A DNA stretch of 64,000 nt from Annulohypoxylon bovei var. microspora (lineage: Eukaryota; Ascomycota; Sordariomycetes; Xylariales; Hypoxylaceae). A model generated the notes under the pieces. The model searched no databases and was not told the origin of the DNA. It saw only the letters and a list, made by a program, of their open reading frames with translations. Of this stretch, positions 47,898-58,070 are shown one piece after another; the first letter of the stretch is position 1, and each line of letters starts with the position of its first letter. The stretch is taken from the NCBI GenBank assembly GCA_022836615.1, contig MU405251.1, forward strand, positions 126,387 through 190,386, given 5' to 3'. Position numbers and translations under genes: made by a program.

Positions 47898-48597
47898 ATG
47901 CCGCCTAGATCTACCAAGAACGAGGCCGGCGAGGAAAAGGCCCATCTGACCCAACGTGATGTCGAAATCGTAGCCATAGCATGGGCCTGCGTTTCCTCCG
48001 TCAAGGGTGGTCGTCCCATTGTAAGTGCCTTCCTTCTGTCAACCCTCAAGAATAACATCGACGCTGCATTCACATCTATTCCATTACCTTCGATGTTTTT
48101 CTATCCCCATTCGCCCCATTCACACCAAGCGCAAACATGATACATGTTCTTATGACCGAACCCTACCACACCCCACCTCACCTCCTCGTTAACCTACCAA
48201 CCACTAACACGGCGAACAGGTGGATTCTAACAAGCTCGCCACGATGGGCAGCTACGCCAGCGCGGACTCAGCGCGCCACGTGTGGAAGCCCGTCGAGCGC
48301 AAGCTGCTCGCGATCGCGGCCGCCGTCGGCATCGCCGTGGACTCCGACTCCGCCTCCGCGGCCGGCCCCGCCACTCCTACCGCCGCCGCCCCTAAGCCCA
48401 AGGCTAAGGGCAGCGGCAGCGCCCGAAAGCGCAAGCTCGACGCTAGCAGCGACGACGCCCTCGAGGAGACCCCCGCCAAGAAGCCCCGCGCCCGGCCCGC
48501 CAAGGCCGGCAAGGCTCCCAAGAAGCCCAAGGCTAAGAAGGATTCTGACTTGGACGACAGCGCTCAGGGCAAGGACTGGGACGATGGAGAGGTTTAG
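47898..48597 (+). CDS. Small lysine-rich nuclear protein, Myb/SANT-like N-terminus
   Basis: Predicted 166 aa from two exons, 47898-48020 and 48220-48597 (donor GTAAGT, acceptor ACAG, phase 0). The N-terminal 70 residues (LTQRDVEIVAIAWACVSSVK, DSNKLATMGSYASADSARHV, then a short WKPVERKLL segment) resemble the short helical motif found at the start of many small fungal proteins. The rest is low-complexity Ala/Lys/Pro with bipartite nuclear-localisation-like stretches (ARKRKLD, KKPRARPAK, KKPKAKK) and an acidic end. It looks like a chromatin or nucleic-acid-associated protein by composition, similar in style to linker-histone tails, but it lacks the H1 winged helix. The 199-nt intron is longer than most here. 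No function is proposed. Confidence 0.75.
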
Positions 48598-50638
48598 GCG
48601 CGTGCTTGCGTGTGGTGCGGCGGGTTTCCTTGCGCCGTCCGGGGGGAAAGGTGAGGGGGACTGGTGCTTGCCTGTGTTGCGTCCGAGTACTGGGGATGGG
48701 AAGGTGTGGGTTGGTAATCACAAGGCGTTTGGGGGAGGTGATTTTCTGAGCTTGCTGTCATTCGCGGTACGATAGGCTACATGATGCGATAATACGCAGT
48801 GAGTTTGCAGTGAATTCCACACATGACTTTGGTGTTTGATAGCATTCCGTGATTTGCAAGCCAGGACTATGAGAGTCTTCTAGTAAATTTTGATGATGAA
48901 CTAGTGCTGGAAACTGAACATGTCAATACCGCCTAGTCAATGTTGATCGGTTATATTAATACCTAACCTAGGTTAAGTCTCATCTTATCCAGATCCGCAA
49001 ATAACCTCCCAAGATTACCTAGATTTAAAGGCGTTTATCTAATTGAAGTCGACGATGCCGTTTAGTTTCGTACAAAATTCAAATGGTATGAGTTAGAACG
49101 TACACCTGGATCGAATTGAAGCATTTTGTATTTAGGAAGTTTAGGTAAGAAGCCGTTAGTTTATATCGCGACTTTGGGTACTATATTCTAGGAGGTTTTG
49201 CGGGAACCAAGTATTATATAATGGTATAAGAATCCCTATATAAATATCAGGGACCCGCGGGCCTTTAGTTTATGGCTACCTATGTCACAGAGTGAAAAAT
49301 GGTAGCAAGAGGCTCGTTACCTAGTTGGTAGTATATATTGCCATTAATGCCCGAAACCTTTCAAAACTCTCCGGGCCGAAGGCCCCTTTATATACACAGC
49401 TGGTGGATCATCGGTAGGGAGCTCCTAGGTCCCCCCCGCTAGTAGTCCCTAATAATGGGTGTCAGAGGTCTAGCTCGTTGGCAGACTAGCCGTAGGTCGT
49501 AGTCTGTTGGTAGGTTAGCCATCTGAGATCTGGATAGATCGGAGCTCGGCCTGTCAGGAGTTGGGATCACCGGGAAGGAGATCTGTGAAACAAATCTTCA
49601 ACTTCGTAAAAACTGTAGTTCTTAGTTTAGCCAACATACCTACCTACATATGCGACAATAGACTTTATACCCAAGGTTTTATATGTAGTATGGTGTCACT
49701 AGTTAATATGTTTCATGTGTTAGGTTGTAAGGACAAATAAGCTTGCGATATCTTATCTTGGTCACCCAGTACACAGTACCAATATCATATACGAGGTTGA
49801 AACATGGCAAGTTTCTATTGGCACTTCTGCAGGCACCTAAGCATGTAAGGCCGTTAGGCTGTTACGACCTAAAATGACAATGTTGAAGCATTCGTAGGTA
49901 AATAGTACGTTATTCCGCCTAAAGGTAATGCAGGTTTCCTTGATTTCATCTTTAAAAACATGTCACGAGCACGTGAAGGGCGGTTTTAGACTCTTAGTTG
50001 TTACGCTGGGCCTATGATAGATTGGGCTTTTATCCCCTTAATTAGAAGTTTTCTTCGGGCAGGATTTATCATGTAGAATACACATAAGTACAGGTAACAT
50101 CCCACCGACGACCACAAAAGCTAGGTTCTGATTAATTAGTAATCAAGTGAATAATACTCTACTTATTAAACCCAGTCTAAATATAACTGTCAACTAAGGG
50201 GGTAGATGGGCCGGTTATGTTGCGCCAAGAAACATCTTAGGCATGAATGACAGGTTCAGTATCCAAGAAAATTATCAAGTGAATCTTCAAACTTGACTTA
50301 ATTCTTCTAAACATGGGTATTTTCTTGGAACTGAAAGTCTAGTGTGCACATGGGACCTACCTATAATCTCGCGTAGATGTATATATTTGTTTACTTAGTA
50401 GCTAAGGGTTGATAAAACGATAAGAAGGCAGACTCCTTTGCAGATATAGTGCACGCAGTGTAAGGCAGAATAGTAGCTACAGCCCCATACAAGTTCAGCC
50501 AGAGCTTTCACAATATGAGGGCAGTGCTTCCCTTCTCTACTTATAAATGAAGAGACTCGCAATTGTAATGGGGTATTTTCTGCTCCATGACAATCCAGAG
50601 ACTTCCTTAAAGCTCAGTGTTGTGGCATACGAGGAGAC
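48598..50638. other. Gene-poor intergenic region with repeat relics, 2 kb
   Basis: AT-rich and open-frame-poor. It contains a GGGCCGAAGGCCC hairpin near 49373-49385 and the repeat copies at 49463-49540. A TTATAAAT box lies near 50540, about 100 bp before the HeLo gene start, and may be its promoter. Confidence 0.5.
49463..49540 (+). repeat. Dispersed degenerate repeat, copies 2 and 3 in tandem
   Basis: Two adjacent variants of the 43489-43540 block, AGAGGTCTAGCTCGTTGG... and GTCTGTTGGTAGGTTAGCC..., the second ending in GAGATCTGGATAG. They are shared by eye only. Confidence 0.45.
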
Positions 50639-52472
50639 ATGGATCCCGGTACTGCGTTAGGGGTAATATCTCTATCATTCCAAGTCTTTGCTGGGTGCAT
50701 TAAAGGCTGTCAGCTGTTATTAGAGGCGAAGCATTTTCCGCAGAAATATAGCTATCTTCGACACCGTCTACGTCTAGAACAGCTTAAATTGCTGGATTGG
50801 TGGGACGCATCTGGCTTTACAGCAGAGGCTGCATTTCAGGACACTCAGTTAGATGAGAGGAAACAGGCCATGGTCGACTCTTTAATCCAGATAAGGTCTA
50901 TAACACTTGATATTAGTCGAATTAAGGAACGTTATGACCTCACGCTGAAAATCGCAGATGATGACCAGAGAGACGACACTACTACTCGAGGAGGATTGCT
51001 TGTGGCCAATGTATGTCTATACTCCAAGAGTTTGAAGCGCGCTAAGATTAAGTCCTCAGTCCACATATGTATCGATTTCGCAAGAGACACTACGTCAGAA
51101 GTCTCTTAACTATGCTGACGCTGTTCTGAAATGCCCGACAAGGCTTCGATGGGCGTTGTTTGATGCAGCCAAGTTCAAACAACTCCTGGCCCGATTTGCC
51201 GAACTAAACAATTCGATGCATTCGTCTCTAGAATTAGAGCAAAGACGTCGACATGCCAAGCTTCAAGAGGCAACTCAAATACAGATCTTACAAGTACACG
51301 ATAAACTAGATCAAGTTGTTGAACTCATTCAGTCACTCCGTCTAGCCCCAAATTATGATCCAGGGGGTCCGTGGCTGGATTCGGACGAATCTGAGCCCAG
51401 CACTTTGGAGAGTCTAGCTCGGTTCAAGGTTCTTAGCATGACAGCTAACCATGAAGATTTTCCATGTGAAAGGGAGATGATAGTGCAGATTGGACTCGAA
51501 ATCCCATCACCAGCGGATCTCGAGCTCCTCCTCTCGCAAGTAGAACTCCAAGACGACCAAAGGCAGCTGGGTGCCCAGCGGATTGCAGGGATGTACGGCA
51601 GTGCTGCTGTCTGGACTGAGTGGAAGTGTTACGACGAAAGGAGTACTACGTTGGCGTACCATTGCGTTGAAAGTCGAATTACACGCCTTGCTGCATTGCT
51701 CCATAAGAATGCGGCTAAGCCCCGAGAGCTTCGGCTCCCAGTTGCTCTTGGCTACGTCCACGACCGAGATTTAGCCAGATTCGGGCTTGTGTTTGAACTA
51801 CCAGCCTTAACAAGCATGTCAGTTCCACAGTCCTTATATGATAGGTTGCAAACTTCTATGAAGCCTTCGTTGTCTATGAGACTGAACATGGCGCGGAAGC
51901 TCGTAGTAAGTTTGGAGTATCTCCATGCAACGAAGTGGCTTCACAAAGGTCTGCGAAGCGATAACATCCTATTCCTTACATCATATAACCCAGGCTGGTT
52001 GTCCTTCTGCCTGTCTGGGTTTGATTACTCCCGGCCGGCGGTTCCGAATGAAGTGACAGAGGTTCCAAGCAGCAATAGGGAGCATGATTTGTACCGTCAC
52101 CCCGATGTCCAGTTTGATGTTCCGAGAGATGGCGAATATGGATACAGAGAGAAACACGACGTCTACAGCCTCGGGGTGGTATTGATGGAAATTGGTTTAT
52201 GGCAGCCAATTCACCAGTTCCTTGGCATTTCTCTGAATCGACTCATCTCACGCCCAGTTATCAGAGGAGTTCGTAGTAGCCTATTAAAGGCCAATTCACT
52301 CGCATTATTGACGTCGGAGGCTGGGGCATTGTTCTCTGAAGCCGTCAGATTGTGTTTATCTTGCGACCAGGGATATTTACCGGACGGGTCAAAGGTTTCT
52401 GCGATGCTAAGAAAGAATGGCATAAGCAGTTTGCACAAAGCTCAAGAGATTTTACAAAGCATCAATTTATAA
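50639..52472 (+). CDS. HeLo-domain (HET-s/LopB-like) pseudokinase
   Basis: Predicted 581 aa from two exons, 50639-51010 and 51099-52472 (donor GTATGT, acceptor GTCAG, phase 0). Residues 1 to about 200 are a HeLo domain: MDPGTALGVISLSFQVFAGC, LRHRLRLEQLKLLDWWDASG and, after the intron, PTRLRWALFDAAKFKQLL. HeLo is the membrane-acting, cell-death-inducing domain of HET-S. A coiled linker follows, then a kinase fold (about 290-570). HRD is replaced by HKG in HKGLRSDNILF, and DFG by GFD in SGFDYSRP, while the aF motif DVYSLGVVLMEI is kept, so catalysis is unlikely. This order parallels MLKL-type executioners (membrane-killing helix bundle plus pseudokinase). Fungal HeLo-kinase proteins are common and often variable. 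No prion-forming motif is seen at the C-terminus. Confidence 0.88.
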
Positions 52473-53574
52473 TAAAGGGAACCCCCTTTTGATACCTTGG
52501 CAGGTCACGTGACACCACCCCACATTGTTTCCAATATTGGCCAATCAAAAGCCCATATTCTCTTCTCCAAACCCGTATTAATTTCACCTTGAGTCACGTC
52601 TACTAAATGGTCATCTCTTTGAACCTCAATAATTTTCCATTCAACATGTGATAAAATATATGTATGTACCAACATCAATGAGACAAATGGAATAAATCTA
52701 TTCGCATCAATCTAGTCAACATTCTTGTCAAGGAATGGGTAGTTGAAAAGGCTAGGTAGCGTCAATTAAAAGGGCTACCAAGCCACACCTATCTATGGCT
52801 TAGTGACCCTTTTACAGCACGATGTAATCCAAACTACCTATTCCTCAACGAGGAAATTTCGCAGATTGATGCAACTAGAACCAATCGATTCGTTTCATTG
52901 AAGTTCGTTGCTGAAAGGCTCTTTTAAGCTGTTGAAACTACCTTTCGCGATGTTATCTGAGTGCAAAGATGAATGCGATTCAAAAACGGCATAAGGGTGA
53001 TTAGTGGAGAAGAGGGGTGCGGGGTAAGAAATTACGGCTTTTGATTGGTCGATCTGAAAAAGGGTGTGTTGCGTCACCTGGAATAGCGCGGATAACATTA
53101 CAGTCAAAGCCAAAAGTTTCGCACATCTAATCCAGGGTCAAACCTGTGTAAATTGACTTTTGTGCACTGTGAAAAGCATCCATTGTCTTAGTAGCTGAAT
53201 GCCCTAAGTTATAGCGGTTAATTAACTAAATTGTAGCGCAAAGATCGCTATCAAACCTAGAGCTTAGCTTGAGGCTCACACAGTTCTGATACGTTGCTGA
53301 CATATTTACGCATTGGGCAAGGGCCACAAAAGATGTGCGAAACTTTTGGCCTTGACCTTAGGAGGAACATTTTATTCAAAATAAAGTTTTTTCTTCCTAT
53401 TTAAGTGAAGAGAAATTGATGAGATACCTAACATAAAGGAAATACATAAGGGATGAAACTTGAATCGCAAGCTTCGCTGCGATTTTCAACGTAATGTAAG
53501 GAACACTTTGCCAGAAAGTTTTCCTAACGTACCTATTGAGCTAAACCATCCCATCCAAAACTTTCCTGTCGGTG
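52473..53574. other. Convergent intergenic region holding a MITE
   Basis: A 1.1-kb gap between the convergent HeLo-pseudokinase gene and the interrupted kinase. It holds the inverted-repeat element at 53101-53357. A small hairpin (AATCGCA/TGCGATT) lies near 53463-53485. No gene is seen. Confidence 0.5.
53101..53357. mobile_element. MITE-like element, 3-bp TTA target duplication (PIF/Harbinger-like)
   Basis: The ends are near-perfect inverted repeats: 53103-53128 (GTCAAAGCCAAAAG...) and 53331-53356, matching at 25 of 26 positions. TTA flanks both sides (53098-53100 and 53358-53360), the 3-bp TSD typical of PIF/Harbinger elements. The interior of about 200 bp has no ORF, so it is non-autonomous. 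The superfamily assignment rests on the TSD only. Confidence 0.65.
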
Positions 53575-54138
53575 TTAGTCAACAACTTGTGGCTGGCGGC
53601 TTTTCAGCCATCGCCGCTTGACCTCCTCCCAAAGATCCCGTGTTTCTGCGGAAAGAAGTGTGGTCGATGGTAGGTATATTCCTCCTCCATCTTCTTCTTT
53701 GAATACGGAGTGAAGAGGCATGTTGTGTGAAGGTACGCTGAACGTATGTTGGCATTTACCGCAGGCCAGATGTTTAATAGGATTGAAATATTTCGATCCC
53801 TGTTGGACTAACATGTCGACCAATTGCCGCGCAGTGATTCGTCTACGGGGATTCGGATCAAGCATGAGAAACGTTAATTGCAGCATCTTCTGGATGTTGG
53901 GTCCGATGATAGAGTCCTGTCCGGGCGCTCCCAGAAGTAGCATTATCCAGTCGAGTACTAGGTAAGGGGATTGACAAAATGATGGCCGCGAACCGCCATA
54001 GGCTTGGTGGAGGTGTTCATTCAAATTTACTATAGAATTTTGACCTGTTGCGAGGGTACAAATTTCTAGCACGGTGCAGCCTAATGACCAAACGTCTGCC
54101 GCTCTGCCACGAGGCTGGTCGTTGTCAATCTCAGGAGC

Positions 54139-54146
54139 TTTGTAAC
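54139..54146. repeat. 8-bp target site duplication, copy 1 (TTTGTAAC)
   Basis: Identical to 54621-54628. Eight-base duplications are typical of hAT transposition. Confidence 0.85.
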
Positions 54147-54620
54147 CAGGGCTTCCACCAAGTCAAACAAACGAAATCCGAGGCTATTATTTACTTTAAA
54201 TCAAATTAAATCAAATAAAAAATAAACCGATTTATTTGGCGATATCTCAGGTTTGATTTGATTAGTAATCTTTAAAAGTGGAGAAATTACCCCTAACCTC
54301 ACGCGTCAACCCCGCGTTAACCCCTCGTCAATCATGTCGTCGCGACGCGAAAGCTCAGGCCACTATGTGGCTTTATAACAGGTAGGCAAGGTAATAAAAG
54401 GCTGGGAGATCTGTGGTGGTTGAGAAGGGTAAAACCACCAAGTCAGGGCCAAAATGGGTATATATGTGGGTTTTATGGGCCTCATAATATGAGTATCCAC
54501 CCAAACAAACTGAAAAGTCTACTTTGATTTGCCAGTATCGTGAGAAATTTGATTTGATTCAAACAATCAAATCAAACAGCCAATCAAAGCAAATAACCAT
54601 TTGACTTGATGGAAGCCCTG
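54147..54620. mobile_element. hAT-type MITE, 474 bp
   Basis: The termini are inverted repeats beginning CAGGGCTTCCA (54147-54167 and the reverse complement of 54600-54620), matching at 20 of 21 positions. It is flanked by the 8-bp duplication TTTGTAAC. Subterminal regions carry repeated TCAAATCAAAT/ATTTGATTTGAT motifs, as in hAT transposase-binding regions. There is no internal transposase ORF, so it needs a transposase in trans. It sits in the kinase gene between the Tyr-Lys and APE codons. Confidence 0.88.
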
Positions 54621-54628
54621 TTTGTAAC
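54621..54628. repeat. 8-bp target site duplication, copy 2 (TTTGTAAC)
   Basis: Second copy, identical to 54139-54146, on the far side of the element. Confidence 0.85.
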
Positions 54629-55217
54629 GTGGGGTGTTGGCAACTTTGGGGTCTTGAGTTTTAGATGTCGTAGAGTCACGAAAATCCCTCGATATTCCAA
54701 AATCGGTGAGAAAGACTCTGTCATCTTTAATGAGAATATTGCTAGGCTTTATGTCTTTGTGGCGAATGCCTGCATCATGCAGACAACCTAGCGCATGGAA
54801 GAGGCATGCTGGCCATTGGCACATGGTCCGGCAAACTTCCTGTCGTTTGGGCTCTTCATTCCCCAGCCCAACAAACCTCACGAAGAACTGCTCGAGACTC
54901 ATGTCGGCAATAGGGCGTAATAGAATACCGAACAAGTTTGTGCTTGTGATATGGTGGCTTCCGCAGAACTCGACAACGTGGTGATGCTGGGATTTGACTA
55001 TGATATCTATCTCCTTCCTGATTTTTCTTTTTAGATCCTCGTCATCTTCTCTGCTTCCTTTGAATTCCTTTCGAGCATAGAGGTTTCTATCATGCTCATG
55101 TTGAACCTTCCAGACCTCTGAGTTGCCCCTTCCTAGTGGCTCTGTTTCGACATGCTGAAAGGGGTCTATCTCGATTGATTCTAGCCCCATTTTGGAGGCT
55201 CGGGGGCACAGAAACAT

Positions 55218-56906
55218 ATCATAAGTCGCGTCTTGGAAAGTTGGATGCGACCAGTTGCTGTAAGCTTACTTCGTATTTGCAATTCAAAGTAGATTCAGAT
55301 CTTGCTCATTTTATATACCCTCCTTCGTGCCCAAACCCAACGAGCCATTTCATCCCATGATCTGATACACCAGAAGGAATACGTGTATATATTGATAATG
55401 TACCTGCTTTGTACGCACGAATCACATGGTTTGCGCTAGAAGATAAAAAACCCATACGAAGGTTAAGATCTAAAGTGGTGCACATCTCTCACACCCCTTG
55501 CTCGGTGCGGGATTTGGTCAGCAATACTCCAGGACCCCATGGATGTTCTCAGCCTTGGAAGCTACCTAATACCTACCTACCTACGCAGATAGGTAGGTAA
55601 GTACACTTACACCTCTGTCGGAATGGTAAAACCTCTATCCTAGTGGGCATCTTGTATTGATTATATCGATATTTTCAGCCGACATTTAATTATGTACTTA
55701 GGTATTTAGGTACCTATATATGTTGCTTGCTATTAACCCTATTATTAAACCCCATCCAGATAGTGGTAGAATGCCCAGAGCCTCATTTTGGGTTTTTTTC
55801 TCCTTTTCAACTTTACGTACCTAGGGTATAACACAGGGCTTTTCACGGTGCACAGAAGTGTTGGTTTACACGAGGTGATACCTTTGCGGCTTCATAGTTC
55901 ACCCCCTGAAATAATGTTAGTACGCTTTTCTGAAACTACCGATTTGCACTAGGGTATGGAAGTTTCGAGTAAAGCTTTGGTGCGTATTATCGAAACATAT
56001 ATAATTTTAAAAATTTTCGTTCCGGGGAATAAAAATACGATTAATATTCTTTAATATATAAAAGAAATTATATATTTTAAAGATAAGATCTCGCCGCTTT
56101 ATCTACGGTTGAAACCTAGTATAATACTTCTATAGTAAGCGTTGATAAAGTACTGAAACAGGTTTGTACTAACATTATTTCAGGGGGTAGACTGTACATC
56201 CCTAATATGTACCTAGGTAGTAAATATCTACCCGACGCAAGTAGAGTGCGCAGGGGCGGTGAAGTGTATCCATGAGGCTGGAGATGGCAGGATGGGTGGT
56301 CTTATTATGGTAGGAGGCTTAAGTTTTGTTACATTGTCAAGTATTGGTTCGAAATCTTCTTAATATACTTTGTATCTCCACTCGCTCGGCTTTAATAGGA
56401 TCCCACCAGACGACCGGGGTACACCACAACATAGGAGAGAGTCAACTACGAGTCTAGATCTGTCGGTTGTTCGGTTATTCTACATCGCAGGCAACTTTGC
56501 AGTTGGACCCTTTACTAAGGTACTATGTTTGGTTCACTACTGGCCATCTGTCTTTTCACGATCCCCACCCATCCTCGGAAGAATTAAGCAAGATGTATCT
56601 TATATAGTTGCCTCACTTTAGTCATGATCGGGCTTACATGTTGACTCGAGGGGAGAGAGAGGTGGGGAAACGAAGCTGTGTCTATCTGCCACGCTGGCAA
56701 TGTCCAAGTTACAGTTTACTTGCTGTCCCAAATCTAGTCTTGACGGCTGTTGTGCCAGCTGGTTTAGGCGCATTGGATAGGTAGCTACTTCGAAAGGAAC
56801 GACTAAGTTTAAGCGGTCCGCTTACACTACCTACAAAAATATATTAAATAAAAATTCACGTCTACGATATCTTTGCTATTGTTCTCCTTATAATTAATCA
56901 TTCAAC
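55218..56906. other. Intergenic region, divergent, holding a MITE
   Basis: A 1.7-kb gap between the kinase start (minus) and the G-domain gene (plus). It contains the 288-bp inverted-repeat element at 55901-56188 and TACCTACCTACC/GGTAGGTAGG palindromic motifs at 55572-55600. ORFs at 55409-55600 and 56370-56621 are not supported. Confidence 0.5.
55901..56188. mobile_element. MITE-like element with perfect 23-bp inverted repeats
   Basis: Bases 55901-55923 (ACCCCCTGAAATAATG...) are the exact reverse complement of 56166-56188. The 242-bp interior is AT-rich with palindromic TTTAATATAT/ATATATTTTAAA tracts and no ORF. The target duplication is unclear: the right end abuts TA, the left CA, so a decayed TA (Tc1/mariner or pogo-like) duplication is possible. 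Confidence 0.7.
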
Positions 56907-58070
56907 ATGAACTTAACGGAGCTACCCGGACCTCTCCCCGGACCTCTCCGGGGTCAGCAAGACAGCCCTATGTCAGAGAGTATATCCGGTTGGCTGAAAA
57001 AACAACCCCCCTTGAGTAATCGTCCGGTCTACGTTTCGCCGACAGACAATGGATTGGAAACCAGTTCCTCAGAGCAAAATACACTCATGAGACGCGAGGA
57101 ATCTAGAAGGGCACAAGAAGACATCATTGCAGTCATAGGTAGGACTGGGTGTGGAAAATCTAGCTTCATCTCAAAGCTAGCCGTGAAAGATGATACAGGT
57201 ACAATTAGGCATGATCCCACATCCGGTAAGTTTTTCATTTGCTATGCATGAGTCAGTATTAGAAAAAGGACTAACTCGAGATTTTATAAGAAACTCATTC
57301 CATCCGCGAGGTGGAATGCAGAGTTCAGGGGCGTAAAGTAGTGTTTCTTGACACTGCAGGCTTTGGAGACACAGCTAGCGAGGGGGAGACTGTCCTCGAG
57401 CGCATCATGAGCTGGTTGCATCGCTCTTATGGCAACAAAAAGTTCCTGACCGGTCTCATTTATATGCATGATATACAAGACACTCAAATTTGGCATTCTT
57501 CTGTAAAATCTGTCAAGCTGCTGAGAAAGATTACCGGCCAGGAACGCATGAACAGCGTGATCTTGTTAACAACAAAATGGGACAGTTTTGACAACTATGA
57601 TCAACTCGGGAAAGAGGCCAATATTCGCAAATATTTTTCTTGGAGGGGGATGACATCAGGGGGTGCTACCGTCATGAAACATGATGGTTCAGTGAATTCG
57701 GCCGAGAGGGTTGTTCTCAGTCTCTTGAACAAGAGACCTCCCGCCCCGAATTTGCGAGAGCAAATGGTTAGTGAAATTTCCTTTTACATGACAAGTTCTG
57801 CCGCATATGCTAATTTCTGACCAACAATAGGTAGAAGATAGAAAGGTTCTCTTAAAGGAGGAACTAAGAGGCATCATGGCAATCACCGTAGCATTAACAA
57901 TTATACAAATTGCAGCAATTGCACGTGCGATGGTGATGGCGACGACTGCAGCCATTGCAATGGCGCTATTAGCTACGATGGTAGCAGCAGCCATGCAAAT
58001 CATAGCATTTGTAGCGCTAATTGCAGGGAACGCAGCAAGTGCGGGTAGCAGCGACATAGTGGCTATTTGA
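56907..58070 (+). CDS. G-domain (AIG1/septin-like P-loop) protein with C-terminal membrane hairpin
   Basis: Predicted 344 aa from three exons: 56907-57225, 57291-57766 and 57831-58070 (donors GTAAGT and GTTAGT; phases 1 and 0). The N-terminal 70 residues are polar and Pro/Ser-rich. The G domain spans about 71-275: G1 GRTGCGKSS (78-86), G3 DTAGFGD (127-133) and G4 TKWD in VILLTTKWDSF. This is a TRAFAC-type GTPase close to the AIG1/fungal G-domain group. The third exon encodes a short charged linker (EDRKVLLKEELRG) then about 55 residues of almost only Ala, Ile, Met, Val and Leu, enough for two membrane helices, ending SAGSSDIVAI. Such a tail is not part of the standard G domain and suggests membrane insertion. 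Substrate, partners and role are unknown; its neighbours suggest an accessory or defence-type context. Confidence 0.82.

Larger units (their letters stand above)
53575..55217 (-). pseudogene. Ser/Thr protein kinase gene interrupted by a hAT-type MITE
   Basis: The 5' part (55217-54621) encodes 199 residues with all N-lobe and catalytic-loop features: G-loop GRGNSEVW (29-36), lysine in YARKEF (K50), HKDIKPSNILI (153-163) and DFG (172-174), ending at VANTPRYK. The frame then enters the inserted element and stops at 54567. The 3' part (54138-53575, 187 residues) resumes with APEI, then ADVWSLGCTVLEI and the C-lobe, in the frame expected if the 474-bp element plus one 8-bp target copy were absent. 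The ancestral product would be about 386 aa. No other lesion is seen, so the insertion looks recent. As it stands the product would be truncated before the APE motif, unless the element is spliced out. The ATG at 55190 is an alternative start. The 3' end has a Cys pair (CGKCQHTF) after the kinase domain. Confidence 0.85.

Noticed and set aside
48137..48775. 212-aa plus-strand ORF
   Set aside because: It is an alternative frame over the lysine-rich nuclear protein; its Pro/Arg/Ala composition is the frame-shift product of GCC/AAG-rich codons.
50639..52472. A HET-s-type amyloid (prion-forming) motif in the HeLo protein
   Set aside because: The C-terminus is kinase fold and helical; no repeated beta-rich motif of the HET-s kind is visible.
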